Notes: a model not told the origin generated them from the sequence alone. A DNA stretch of 64,000 nucleotides from JBPCPM01 sp050999155 (GCA_050999155.1 JBPCPM010000135.1:1-64000), one strand, 5' to 3'; shown: positions 37,025 to 47,761, counted from the first letter of the stretch. Translations and numbers: made by a program.

Positions 37025-37957
37025 GTGCGCCGGGCGCTGGCGGGCATCGCGGCCGCCGCGCTGGTCGCCGGCTGCGGGTCGGGGAGCGAGGCGGTCGGCC
37101 CCGAACCGCCCGACCAGAACGCCTCGGGCGGCACGCTGACCTGGGCACTGGCGGGCACGGACGTGAGCGTCGACCCCCTGCGCGCGACCCGGCGGGCGGC
37201 GCAGACCATCACGCGGCAGATCCACGAGCCGCTCATCGACGAGGTCTCACCGCCGCTGGAGGGCGGTCCCTCGCGTCAGGGCCTCGTGGTCTCGACGGCC
37301 TCCAGCTCCGACCGGCGCGTGTGGCGGCTGCGGCTGCGCCGGCGCGTGCGATTCCAGGATGGGCAGGCCTTCAACGCCGCGGCGGTGGTCGCCAACGCCG
37401 AGCGGTGGCGCTCTCGTCCGGAGGGCCGGCGACTGGTCCCGGGTCTGCGCGCGGCCGACGCCCCCCGGCCCGACGTGGCCCGGTTGATCTTCGAAGAGGC
37501 GCGCCCGGATCTCCGGCGCCGGCTCGAGTCTCCGCAGCTGGGCATCGTCTCGCCGGCCGCGCTCGGGGGGCCGGGAGACCGCTTGCGCCGCTCGGAGAAC
37601 ACCGGTACCGGGGCCTTCGAGCTGCGCGAGCGCAACCGGGGGCGCGAGGTCGTTCTCGCACGCAACAACGACTGGTGGGGGCGGAGGCTGGGCCTTGGCC
37701 CGGCGCTCGAGCTCGTGCGGTTCCGGACCGTTGGTGGGTCGGAGCAGGCACTTGCAATGCTGCGGACGGGCGAGGTCCAGGTGGCCGATGGCCTGGACGC
37801 CGCCGCCGTCGCGGGGCTGCGCTCCGATCCGCTCGTCGACGTGTCGCGGCGCGGCGGGGGGGCGCTGGGAGTCGAGCGGTCGGTCCGTGGGCTCGGCCCG
37901 CTTTCGGGGACCCCGTACCTGTCCGAGGTCTGGCTCACGAGCCTCGGCCGCAGCTGA
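37025..37957 (+). CDS. Short peptide-type ABC substrate-binding lipoprotein
   Basis: A 310-residue lipoprotein resembling family 5 (peptide/nickel) solute-binding proteins. The signal ends in the lipobox LVAGC (Cys at about residue 17). ASGGTLTWALAGTDVSVDPLRA, VWRLRLRRRVRFQDGQAFNA and NTGTGAFELRERNRGREVVLARNNDWWG are family 5 landmarks. Full members have about 500 residues, so the C-terminal lobe is missing or strongly reduced; the protein ends just after the ERSVRGLGPLSGTPYL region. No permease or ATPase is next to it. It may be a lone sensor or a decaying gene. The GTG start is 4 bp after secG. Confidence 0.75.
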   Translation: MRRALAGIAAAALVAGCGSGSEAVGPEPPDQNASGGTLTWALAGTDVSVDPLRATRRAAQTITRQIHEPLIDEVSPPLEGGPSRQGLVVSTASSSDRRVWRLRLRRRVRFQDGQAFNAAAVVANAERWRSRPEGRRLVPGLRAADAPRPDVARLIFEEARPDLRRRLESPQLGIVSPAALGGPGDRLRRSENTGTGAFELRERNRGREVVLARNNDWWGRRLGLGPALELVRFRTVGGSEQALAMLRTGEVQVADGLDAAAVAGLRSDPLVDVSRRGGGALGVERSVRGLGPLSGTPYLSEVWLTSLGRS

Positions 37958-37974
37958 CGACGGAGACCGGTCGG

Positions 37975-38550
37975 TCAGGGGGTGGGGCGGGGCACGTTGC
38001 CTCCACCCATCCGCGCGAGGGCGGCTGCGAACCGCTGAAGACGCAGGGGGTCCGCGTCGGGGCTGAAGGACGCCACGACGTTGTTCGCCCGAAAGCAGAT
38101 CAGCGTCGCCGTGTCACGACAGCGCCGAAGCTCGGTGATCGCATTGTCCTCTCCGGCGAGGATCGTCAGCGTCCCCGGATCGTCGCGGCCGCTCTCGGCC
38201 GTGCCGTCCTCGCCGACGCCTGCGCCTGCCTCGGTGGTGCCGGTCTGCGCGTCGGTCCCGGGCGTCGGTGTGCCCGTCAGCCGCAGGGTCAGGATCTCCT
38301 TGTCCTCGGTGTCGACCGGCAGCGGCTCTCCCAGTCCGACCGCCGCGCCCTCGGCGTTGGCCGCGTCCACGAAGCCCTGGGCCGTGAACGTCTCGTTTCC
38401 GCGGTTCACGAACCACAGCCCGGCCAACACGATCAGCACGAAGGCCAGCCCGCCGGCGCCTGCGGCCAGGCGACGTCGGCGCCGAATCGCAGCGGAGGGC
38501 CGACGCCGGCCGGGGGCAGAACCCTGCTGCGCATCGCGGACCGGCCCCAT
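37975..38550 (-). CDS. Single-pass membrane protein, unknown function
   Basis: A 191-residue protein with a basic N-terminus (RRRRRLAAG), one transmembrane helix at about residues 34-53 (LAFVLIVLAGLWFVN), and an external domain. That domain begins FTAQGFVDAANAEGAAVGLGEPL, has a Thr/Gly/Ala-rich linker, and carries two Cys in LRRCRDTATLICF that could form a disulfide. I do not recognise the family. The ATG at 38550 is chosen over a TTG at 38565 because TACGGT lies 6 nt upstream on the minus strand, the leaderless pattern seen elsewhere here. Confidence 0.6.
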   Translation of the reverse strand: MGPVRDAQQGSAPGRRRPSAAIRRRRRLAAGAGGLAFVLIVLAGLWFVNRGNETFTAQGFVDAANAEGAAVGLGEPLPVDTEDKEILTLRLTGTPTPGTDAQTGTTEAGAGVGEDGTAESGRDDPGTLTILAGEDNAITELRRCRDTATLICFRANNVVASFSPDADPLRLQRFAAALARMGGGNVPRPTP

Positions 38551-38556
38551 GCGGTG

Positions 38557-38562
38557 ACCGTA
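38557..38562 (-). promoter_or_regulatory. -10 hexamer of leaderless promoter
   Basis: TACGGT on the minus strand, 6 nt before the ATG at 38550. Confidence 0.45.
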
Positions 38563-38634
38563 CAACCGCAGCGCGGCCCGTGCCGAGGGAGATGGCGGCC
38601 GTTGCCGGCCGGGCTCATCGCGCCCCCGCGATCA

Positions 38635-38721
38635 TGCGCCTGAGAGGAGTCGAACCTCCACGGGCCTGTTCAGCCCACTAGGCCCTCAACCTAGCGCGTC
38701 TACCAATTCCGCCACAGGCGC
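38635..38721 (-). tRNA. tRNA-Leu (anticodon GAG)
   Basis: An 87-nt class II tRNA with a long variable arm. The acceptor GCGCCTG pairs with CAGGCGC. The anticodon stem CTAGG/CCTAG holds the loop TTGAGGG with anticodon GAG. The T loop is GGTTCGACTCC, and the discriminator is A. CCA is not encoded. It reads CUC (and CUU) codons, suited to this GC-rich genome. Confidence 0.97.
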
Positions 38722-38759
38722 GGGGGAGGGGCATTGTATTGGGGCGGCGCAGGTGCGGC

Positions 38760-38788
38760 TTGCATCCGTCCGGAAGCCCCCCTAGGGT
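38760..38788 (+). promoter_or_regulatory. lexA promoter
   Basis: -35 TTGCAT (38760-38765), 17-bp spacer, -10 TAGGGT (38783-38788). The LexA box begins 2 bp downstream of the -10. Confidence 0.65.
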
Positions 38789-38789
38789 A

Positions 38790-38803
38790 CGAACATGTGT
38801 TCG
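38790..38803 (+). promoter_or_regulatory. LexA (SOS) box
   Basis: CGAACATGTGTTCG is a perfect palindrome matching the Gram-positive consensus CGAAC-N4-GTTCG. It sits at the predicted transcription start, so LexA would block its own gene. Confidence 0.92.
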
Positions 38804-38838
38804 ACAAGCCAGCTCACCGCGAGGAGAACCACGGTTCC

Positions 38839-39447
38839 ATGGGCCTGAGCAAGCGCCAGCAGGAAATCTACGACTACATCTGCTCCTACCAGGGACGCAC
38901 CGGCTACCCGCCGACCGTCAGGGAGATCGGGGGGGCCGTCGGGCTGACCTCGTCGTCGACCGTCCACGCCCACATCGCCAAGCTGGAGGCCGCGGGCCTG
39001 CTTCGCCGCGACTCGAGCAAGCCGCGGGCGCTGGAGCTCCTGGCCCAGGGTGCGAAGACCGCAGCTGGGGCGCTCAAGCCGGGCCTGCCGCTCATCGGCG
39101 ACGTGGCCGCCGGCCAGGGCGTGCTGGCCGACGAGCAGATCGAGGACTACCTCGAGGTGCCGTCGGTCGTCGGCGGCGACGAGGGGGAGTACATCCTGCG
39201 TGTCCGCGGCGACAGCATGATCGACGCCGGGATCCTCGACGGCGACTACGTCGTGGTCAAGCGCGGAGATACCCCGCGAGACGGCGAGATCGTCGTGGCG
39301 TTGCTGGGCGAGGACGCGACGGTCAAGCGGTATTTCAAGGAGTCCGACCACATCCGGCTGCAGCCCGAGAACGCGACAATGGAGCCGATCATCACGCGCG
39401 ACGTGCAGATTCTCGGCTCGGTCGTCGGAGTGATGCGACGGGTGTGA
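38839..39447 (+). CDS. lexA: LexA repressor
   Basis: A 202-residue SOS repressor. The N-terminal winged HTH (residues 1-66; YPPTVREIGGAVGLTSSSTVHAHI) binds the CGAAC-N4-GTTCG box. The C-terminal S24 domain holds the self-cleavage site Ala-Gly in GDVAAGQGV (about residue 92), the catalytic Ser in RGDSMIDAGI (about 124), and Lys in GEDATVKRYF (about 160). The ATG at 38839 has GAGGAG about 12 nt upstream; longer readings would enter the operator. Autoregulation is direct from the box in its promoter. Confidence 0.97.
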   Translation: MGLSKRQQEIYDYICSYQGRTGYPPTVREIGGAVGLTSSSTVHAHIAKLEAAGLLRRDSSKPRALELLAQGAKTAAGALKPGLPLIGDVAAGQGVLADEQIEDYLEVPSVVGGDEGEYILRVRGDSMIDAGILDGDYVVVKRGDTPRDGEIVVALLGEDATVKRYFKESDHIRLQPENATMEPIITRDVQILGSVVGVMRRV

Positions 39448-39448
39448 C

Positions 39449-39664
39449 GTGGCTGCCGTGCTCGACCCACCTCGCGTTCGACCCTCGGTGCCCGACACCG
39501 GGCACGGGGCGCACCACCTGTTCGACCCGGCGGGACAGACGCTCGAGGAGCTGATCCTCGGTGCGTGGGAGGACCTGTCGGTCACAGGACGCGCCGCGTG
39601 CCCGGTGTGCCGAGCGGCGACGGCGGCCGACGGCTGCCGGGTCTGCGGCGCGACGCTTACCTGA
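39449..39664 (+). CDS. Small zinc-ribbon protein after lexA
   Basis: A 71-residue protein. The C-terminal part has CPVC (about residues 51-54) and CRVCG (about 63-67), a CxxC-x8-CxxC spacing suited to a zinc ribbon. Before it, LFDPAGQTLEELILGAWEDLSV looks helical. Start is GTG at 39449, one base after the lexA stop, so it should be translated with lexA and induced in the SOS response. Function unknown; the coupling suggests a DNA-damage role but this is only inference. Confidence 0.6.
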   Translation: MAAVLDPPRVRPSVPDTGHGAHHLFDPAGQTLEELILGAWEDLSVTGRAACPVCRAATAADGCRVCGATLT

Positions 39665-39729
39665 CCCACGACCCGAGACGCCACCGGCCGGGGTCCAACG
39701 CCGGCCGGGTCCCGGCGGCTACCCTTCAC

Positions 39730-40088
39730 GGTGCAGGCCGTGCAGTCGCGGGGCGACATTCGTCGCCTCGAGGAAAGTCCGGACACCACAGGGCGCGGTG
39801 GTGGGTAACGCCCACCCGGGGAAACCCGCGGGAAAGTGCCACAGAAACAACACAGCCGATGGCCTTCGGGCACAGGCAATGGTGAAAAGGTGCGGTAAGA
39901 GCGCACCAGCGTCGTGGCGACACGGCGGCTGGGCAAACCCCACCGGGTGCAAGGCCAAGCAGGACCGTCGACCCGGCCCGGCGAGGTCCAGGTAGGCCGC
40001 AGGACCGTGGAGAACACGGCCCACCGGCGTTTCGGCGCAGGTGAGATGGATGACTGCACTCGACAGGATCCGGCTTACACGCCTGCTG
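39730..40088 (+). ncRNA. rnpB: RNase P RNA, bacterial type A
   Basis: About 359 nt. P1 is formed by GCAGGC (39733-39738) with GCCTGC (40081-40086). Conserved regions occur in order: GAGGAAAGTCCGGAC (39769-39783), CAGGGCGC with GGTAACGCCCACCCGGGG, GCCACAGAAAC (39838-39848), GGTGAAAAGG with GGTAAGAGCGCACC (39891-39918), AGGTAGGCC with GGAGAACACGGCCC, and GAGATGGATGACTG-x-GATCCGGCTTACA near the 3' end. It is the catalytic RNA that matures tRNA 5' ends. Ends are accurate to a few bases. Confidence 0.97.
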
Positions 40089-40090
40089 TC

Positions 40091-40119
40091 GGAGGGGACC
40101 CGCCCAGCGGGGCCCCTCC
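40091..40119 (+). terminator. Hairpin after rnpB
   Basis: GGAGGGG (40091-40097) pairs with CCCCTCC (40113-40119) right after the P1 3' strand. No T tract. Confidence 0.5.
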
Positions 40120-40160
40120 CATGCAGTGACGCCGATCGCAGGTTCCGTCCGCCGCGCGGT

Positions 40161-40166
40161 TACCAT
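40161..40166 (+). promoter_or_regulatory. -10 hexamer before second c-di-AMP riboswitch
   Basis: TACCAT, 6 nt before the first conserved riboswitch bases. Same arrangement as the copy at 28204. Confidence 0.4.
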
Positions 40167-40172
40167 GCCGAC

Positions 40173-40293
40173 TTCGCTGAGTCCCCGGTCGCCGGGGAAC
40201 GGGGGAACCAGGCAGTTCCCGGGGCGAACGGCCGCGCCAGCGGCCCAGCGCGAGCTTCACCGCGCGAGCCCGACAGCTAACCCCGTAAGCGTC
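40173..40293 (+). promoter_or_regulatory. ydaO-yuaA (cyclic di-AMP) riboswitch, second copy
   Basis: CGCTGAGTCCCCGG, a hairpin, ACGGGGGAACCAGG, GGGGCGAACGGC, a variable arm, then GCGCGAGCCCGACAGCTAACC and CCGTAAGCGTC. Same order as the 28216 copy but clearly diverged in the variable stems. The ATG at 40301 lies 7 nt after the last conserved block with no separate ribosome site, so control of initiation is likely. Confidence 0.93.
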
Positions 40294-40300
40294 GTGAACG

Positions 40301-41038
40301 ATGAACCAGCCCCCTCACACCAGGGACGCGCGTCGCAGTGCGCGTCCAGCTCCGCGGAGCCCCGACCGTCCCGCGCTGTGGGCCTTCGTGATCGGGGTGT
40401 TCGTCGCCGTGCTGGCGGCCACGTCCGCCCAGGCGATGACCGGAGGCGCCGCACCGCCCGACACCAACCCTGCCCCATCCGAGCCCACCGCGCCGGCGAC
40501 GCCCAGCCCGGGGGGAGCCGAGCTGCTGGTAGGACGAGATCTCGGAGCCCGGCTGCTCGAGCCCGGGGTCGAGGGCAAAGACGTCCGGATCCTGCAGGGC
40601 GCGCTTCGCGCCAAGCGCTATGGGCCTCCGAAGCTCACGAACACCTACGACGCCTCCACGCGGAGCGCCGTCTCGAAGTTCCAGGTCGCAGCGGACCTCG
40701 AGTCCTCCGGCGTGACCGGTCCCGAAACCATCGCAGCGCTGCAGAACTCAATGCGCACGCGCACCGCCACGTGGTATGGCCCGGGGTTCTACGGTCGGCG
40801 GACCGCCTGCGGGCGCACGCTGCGCCGCAGCACCATCGGCGTCGCCCACAAGACGCTGCCCTGCAACACGGTCGTGACCATCGCCTATGGCGGGAAGTTC
40901 CTCCGGGCGAAGGTCATCGACCGCGGTCCCTACCGGCGTGGAACGTCATGGGATCTCACCAACGGCGCGGCCAAGCGCCTCGGTTTCCGTGGCACCGGTC
41001 CCATCCGGACCGTCCACGAGCGCCCGCGCCCCCGCTGA
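40301..41038 (+). CDS. Secreted peptidoglycan-binding and RlpA-like DPBB protein (paralogue)
   Basis: A 245-residue exported protein. A basic N-terminus, a signal segment (about 27-46) and a Pro/Thr/Ala-rich linker lead to PG_binding_1 (about 85-140; GKDVRILQGALRAKRYG, SAVSKFQVAADLESSGVTGPET). The RlpA-like double-psi barrel (about 150-230) has ATWYGPGFYGRRTACGRTL, VAHKTLPCNTVV and AKVIDRGPYRRG. It keeps the two barrel Cys of the 28354 paralogue. Like that gene it is placed directly after a c-di-AMP riboswitch. Expected role: glycan cleavage at the wall when c-di-AMP is low. Confidence 0.88.
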   Translation: MNQPPHTRDARRSARPAPRSPDRPALWAFVIGVFVAVLAATSAQAMTGGAAPPDTNPAPSEPTAPATPSPGGAELLVGRDLGARLLEPGVEGKDVRILQGALRAKRYGPPKLTNTYDASTRSAVSKFQVAADLESSGVTGPETIAALQNSMRTRTATWYGPGFYGRRTACGRTLRRSTIGVAHKTLPCNTVVTIAYGGKFLRAKVIDRGPYRRGTSWDLTNGAAKRLGFRGTGPIRTVHERPRPR

Positions 41039-41163
41039 GTCGCGCGTCCCCCCGTCGTCGGTCGGTCACGACCGGGAAGCCGTCCGACTGAGCGCCCGGA
41101 CGCCTGCGGTTGCCCTGTCATTGCGGGTCGATGATCCGAGCTGGGCGGTGGGGGCGTATTCCC

Positions 41164-41192
41164 TTGCAGAAACGCCCGTGAGCCGGTATAAC
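41164..41192 (+). promoter_or_regulatory. Strong sigma-70-type promoter of AhpD-like gene
   Basis: -35 TTGCAG (41164-41169), 17-bp spacer, -10 TATAAC (41187-41192). The best promoter match in the window, followed by an unusually AT-rich 5' leader of about 70 nt. Confidence 0.8.
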
Positions 41193-41206
41193 TTACGGAC
41201 CGTAAG
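41192..41206 (+). promoter_or_regulatory. Palindromic operator over the AhpD-like start region
   Basis: CTTACGG-A-CCGTAAG, a perfect 7-bp inverted repeat with one central base, starting on the last base of the -10. Its form resembles TetR-family operators. A repressor here would block the polymerase; the regulator gene is not nearby. Confidence 0.7.
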
Positions 41207-41270
41207 AAACCCGCTAAAAGTAAAGTAAAGCCCTCCTAAAACGCGTCTAAACCCGCGGAGAGAAGGAACC

Positions 41271-41837
41271 GTGACTGTCAAGACCGACGTCAGCCGCTTT
41301 CACATCCACGATGAGCTCACCGCCCCCGAGGGCAGCATCGGCATTCTCAAGGCTGTTCTGTCCCGCGGGTCCATCACCAACCTGCTCGGGGTCCTGGCCA
41401 ACGCGCCGGTGGCCCTGCGCGCCTACGCCCGCCTACGCGCCGAGCTGCGTGGCAGCACGCTGTCCCGCCAGACGCGCGAACGGATCGCGATCGCGACGGC
41501 CGAGCGCCGCGGCGACGCCTACAGCGTGCACGAGCACGCTCGGACCGCCCGCGCCGCCGGCGTGGGAATCGACGAGATCGCCAAGGCCCGGAGCTTCGCT
41601 TCGGCCGACGAGCGCGAGCAGACCCTGCTCACGTTCTGTGAGGCGGTCCTCGAGAGCAACGGGGCCGTGCCCCACTACCTGCTCGAGGAGGCCCGCGAGG
41701 CCGACTGGAACGACGAGCAGATCCTCGAGGCTGTCGCCCAGCTCGGGCTGAGCCTCTACGAGAGCCTGCTGGCCAACGCGGCCGGCCTGCCCAAGGAGGA
41801 CACGGTCAAGCGGTCCGTTCTCCCGGCTGCTGCCTGA
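41271..41837 (+). CDS. AhpD/carboxymuconolactone decarboxylase-family protein
   Basis: A 188-residue all-helical protein of the CMD/AhpD family. The core (about 45-125) includes LRAELRGSTLSRQTRERIAIATAERRG and the motif region DAYSVHEHARTARAAGV. AhpD peroxidases have CxxC there; this protein has SVHEH with no Cys, so it cannot act by the usual thiol cycle. Its only Cys is in LLTFCEAVLES. The GTG at 41271 has AGAAGGA 8 nt upstream. It is tightly controlled by a promoter and operator and followed by a perfect hairpin, so it is a single-gene unit. Role unknown. Confidence 0.78.
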   Translation: MTVKTDVSRFHIHDELTAPEGSIGILKAVLSRGSITNLLGVLANAPVALRAYARLRAELRGSTLSRQTRERIAIATAERRGDAYSVHEHARTARAAGVGIDEIAKARSFASADEREQTLLTFCEAVLESNGAVPHYLLEEAREADWNDEQILEAVAQLGLSLYESLLANAAGLPKEDTVKRSVLPAAA

Positions 41838-41850
41838 CCTCCATCCCTGC

Positions 41851-41881
41851 ATCCGGGCCCGGACACCCTCCGGGCCCGGAT
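41851..41881 (+). terminator. Perfect hairpin after AhpD-like gene
   Basis: ATCCGGGCCCGG (41851-41862) and CCGGGCCCGGAT (41870-41881), 12-bp arms with a 7-nt loop. Each arm also contains a CCGGGCCCGG palindrome. No T tract. Confidence 0.6.
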
Positions 41882-41905
41882 CGCGGGTACCCGCAACGGG
41901 TCTAC

Positions 41906-41911
41906 TACCCT
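41906..41911 (+). promoter_or_regulatory. Candidate -10 of glnA-like gene
   Basis: TACCCT, giving a leader of about 27 nt that ends in the ribosome site GAAGGAG before GTG 41945. No clear -35. Confidence 0.4.
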
Positions 41912-41944
41912 GCGGGCTCCGGCCATTCGCCCCGAAGGAGCCCC

Positions 41945-43291
<1,347 letters not shown>

Positions 43292-43334
43292 AGCCCGCGG
43301 TTGCGGGTTGGCCGGACCGGGCACCCACTGGGCA

Positions 43335-45584
43335 ATGAGCTACCGCCTCGAAGACCACGAGCCGCTGGCCAACGGCGTCCGGCGCATCGCCCGCGAGCAA
43401 CTCGACGCCGCGCTGGCCCACCTGCGCGGCGAGACCGACGCCGATCCTGACGCGGTCGTCCACGAGACCCGCAAGGCGTTCAAGAAGGTGCGCGCGGTCC
43501 TGCGGCTGGTGCGCGACGAGATCGGCTCGGACGTCTACGACCGCGAGAACACCTGTCTGCGCGACCTCGGCCGGCGCCTGTCGGCCGTGCGCGACGCCAA
43601 GGTCCTGGTCGCCACGGCGCGCAAGCTGCGCGACGGACCGGCCGCCGAGGTCCCGGACGGGACCTTCCCGGCCCTGATCGACGCCCTCGAAGAGCGCCGG
43701 GCGGAGATCCGGCGCGACGTGCTGGGCGAGGGCGCGGTGCTCGCCGAGATCGAGACCGAGGCGCAGGCGGCCCGTGGCCGCATCGACGGCTGGCCGCTCG
43801 ACCACGAGCAGGCCACGGCCTTCGCGGACGGGGTCGAGCGGGCCTATGAGCGGGGTCGCAAGCGGTTTCGCAAGGCCTACAAGAAGCCCGACGTCGAGCG
43901 CTTGCACGAGTGGCGCAAGCGGGTGAAGTACCTCTGGTACCACGCCCAGATCCTCGAACCCGCGGCCCCCGGCGAGCTCGGGGCCCTTGAGGCGACCACC
44001 GACGAGCTCGCCGATCTGCTCGGCCTCGACCACGACTTCGCCGTGCTGGGAGAGCAGCTCGACGAGCTGCAATCGCGCATCGGCGGCCCTGGAGCCGTCA
44101 AGGCGCTGCGCGGGCTGATCGACCGCCGCCGGTTCGAGCTTCAGCGCCAGGCCCTGCCGCTCGGCCACCGCACCTACGCGGAGCGGCCCAAGGACTTCGT
44201 CCGCCGGGTCTCGGCCCTGTGGGAGTCCTGGCAGCTGGAGATGCACGCCGGCGAGGTCACGTGGCTGACCCCGTTCGAGGCGACGACCATCCGCGAGCTG
44301 CTCGCCGCCAAGGACGGCGCCGATGTCGCCCAGCAGCGCCGGATCCGTCGCCGGCTGCGCGACCTCGACTTCTCGATCTCCGAGTTCGACCCCTACGTTC
44401 GCCGCCGGGCCGGTGGCTTCGGCCCCCAGGACTTCGACGACCTCGTGCGCCGCGAGATCATCCGCGTCGGCGACGCCTCGGACCTGCCCCGGCGCCCCGA
44501 GCCGATCGACCGGACCCGACGCATCGGGCTGGAGGCCGAGGCCAACGAGGCCTCGGCAATGTGCCCGCTGACCAACCCGGCGATCCTGGAGGCCGAGGGC
44601 TGGGACCTCGCGTTCTGGGTCGCCTCCGACGACGTGGCCGTCGAGGACGGCATCGGCGCGGTCGGCCACCGCCGCGCAGCCGACACCATCGCCGACGGGT
44701 GGGTCACCAAGAGGCTGCCCTGCGACCCCGGGGACATGGGCGGAAAGACCGACGACGCCGAGGCGATCGTCCGCCACCAGGGTTGGATCATCGTCCTCGG
44801 ATCCATGTACGGGTCAAAGCGCGGGCCGCTGGAGCCCGAGCGCCAGTTCGCCGCCCGCTTCCGCGAGTCCGAGGTGACAGGCGCCCTCGAAGACCAGGAG
44901 ATCGAGGTGGAGGTCTGCTGCAACGCCTTCGCCGTCCACCGCGCCGTCAACGACGCGCTGCGCACGTCAGGCCCCGAGCTGTGGCCGCTGTCGGCGCGCG
45001 CCCGCGCCATGGTCGTCGAGGGGGCGATCAACGAGGACGACGAGGACCACCCGCGGCCGATCGAGCCCGCAGACGAGCCGCTGAACGTGGAGGGCATGGC
45101 GATCCGGCCAAACGGCGGGGTACTGCTGGGCCTACGCGTCCCGGCAACCGCCGAGGGCCATCCGGTGCTCGTCGAGCTCGCCGGGATCGAGTCCCTGTTC
45201 ACCGGTGAGCTGCCCGAGGTCAAGGGCTTTTGGACCCTGGAGGGGATCGGCAACCGGGCGGCTCCGGCCGGCATCCGCGCGATGACGTCACCCGGCGACG
45301 ACGAGTTCCACGTGATCACCGGCAACCTCGACAGCCTCGGCAAGGACAGCATCCTCGTCGAAGAGCACCCCGAACACGGCGTGGCCCGCAGCGCGCACTT
45401 CCGGTTCCGCCTTCCGGGAAACCGGCGCTCGGGATCCGTGCAGCCCGAGCTCGTGCGCGAGCTGCCCGGTCTCCAGCGCGCCGAAGGCATCAGCTTCGAC
45501 GATCTGGGGCGGACCTTCTACGTCTCCGACGACGACGACGCGATCAGCCTCCGCTACGTCGAGGCGCGCCCCGCCCGGGCCTGA
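43335..45584 (+). CDS. CHAD domain fused to DUF3616-like domain
   Basis: A 749-residue soluble protein with an unusual architecture. Residues 1-300 form a CHAD domain: conserved His and Lys/Arg face a basic channel (VVHETRKAFKKVRAVLRL, LGRRLSAVRDAKVL, LHEWRKRVKYLWYHAQIL, DHDFAVLGEQL). CHAD binds polyphosphate. Residues about 303-385 are a small helical module (RRRLRDLDFSISEFDPY, GFGPQDFDDLVRREI) that I do not recognise. Residues about 390-749 look like DUF3616 (PLNVEGMAIRPNGGVLLGLR, LVELAGIESLF). The ATG at 43335 is 43 bp after glnA. No signal peptide is seen. Function unknown; the CHAD part suggests a polyphosphate link. Confidence 0.75.
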   Translation: MSYRLEDHEPLANGVRRIAREQLDAALAHLRGETDADPDAVVHETRKAFKKVRAVLRLVRDEIGSDVYDRENTCLRDLGRRLSAVRDAKVLVATARKLRDGPAAEVPDGTFPALIDALEERRAEIRRDVLGEGAVLAEIETEAQAARGRIDGWPLDHEQATAFADGVERAYERGRKRFRKAYKKPDVERLHEWRKRVKYLWYHAQILEPAAPGELGALEATTDELADLLGLDHDFAVLGEQLDELQSRIGGPGAVKALRGLIDRRRFELQRQALPLGHRTYAERPKDFVRRVSALWESWQLEMHAGEVTWLTPFEATTIRELLAAKDGADVAQQRRIRRRLRDLDFSISEFDPYVRRRAGGFGPQDFDDLVRREIIRVGDASDLPRRPEPIDRTRRIGLEAEANEASAMCPLTNPAILEAEGWDLAFWVASDDVAVEDGIGAVGHRRAADTIADGWVTKRLPCDPGDMGGKTDDAEAIVRHQGWIIVLGSMYGSKRGPLEPERQFAARFRESEVTGALEDQEIEVEVCCNAFAVHRAVNDALRTSGPELWPLSARARAMVVEGAINEDDEDHPRPIEPADEPLNVEGMAIRPNGGVLLGLRVPATAEGHPVLVELAGIESLFTGELPEVKGFWTLEGIGNRAAPAGIRAMTSPGDDEFHVITGNLDSLGKDSILVEEHPEHGVARSAHFRFRLPGNRRSGSVQPELVRELPGLQRAEGISFDDLGRTFYVSDDDDAISLRYVEARPARA

Positions 45585-45587
45585 GAG

Positions 45588-45769
45588 TTACCGCGGGCCG
45601 CGTCGCAGCGCGTCCACCGCGAAGTAGGCGGCGACGACGGCAAACACGGCGATGCCGATGCCGATGGCAGTCTGGCTGTCTGAGGTCAGCACGAGCACGG
45701 CGATCACGCCGGCAAGCACGGCCACGATGGCCCAGACGATCACCGACGACCAGCGGGCGAAGGCGCGCA

Positions 45770-45770
<1 letters not shown>
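45588..45770 (-). CDS. Small two-helix membrane protein
   Basis: A 60-residue protein with two transmembrane helices (about 9-30, WSSVIVWAIVAVLAGVIAVL; 35-53, AIGIGIAVFAVVAAYFAV) and a basic end (RRGPR). It shares one base with the stop of the upstream DUF255 gene, so it is co-translated with it. No family is recognised. Its stop lies 3 bp from the CHAD-DUF3616 stop on the other strand. Confidence 0.6.
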
Positions 45771-47755
<1,985 letters not shown>

Positions 47756-47761
47756 CCGCGC

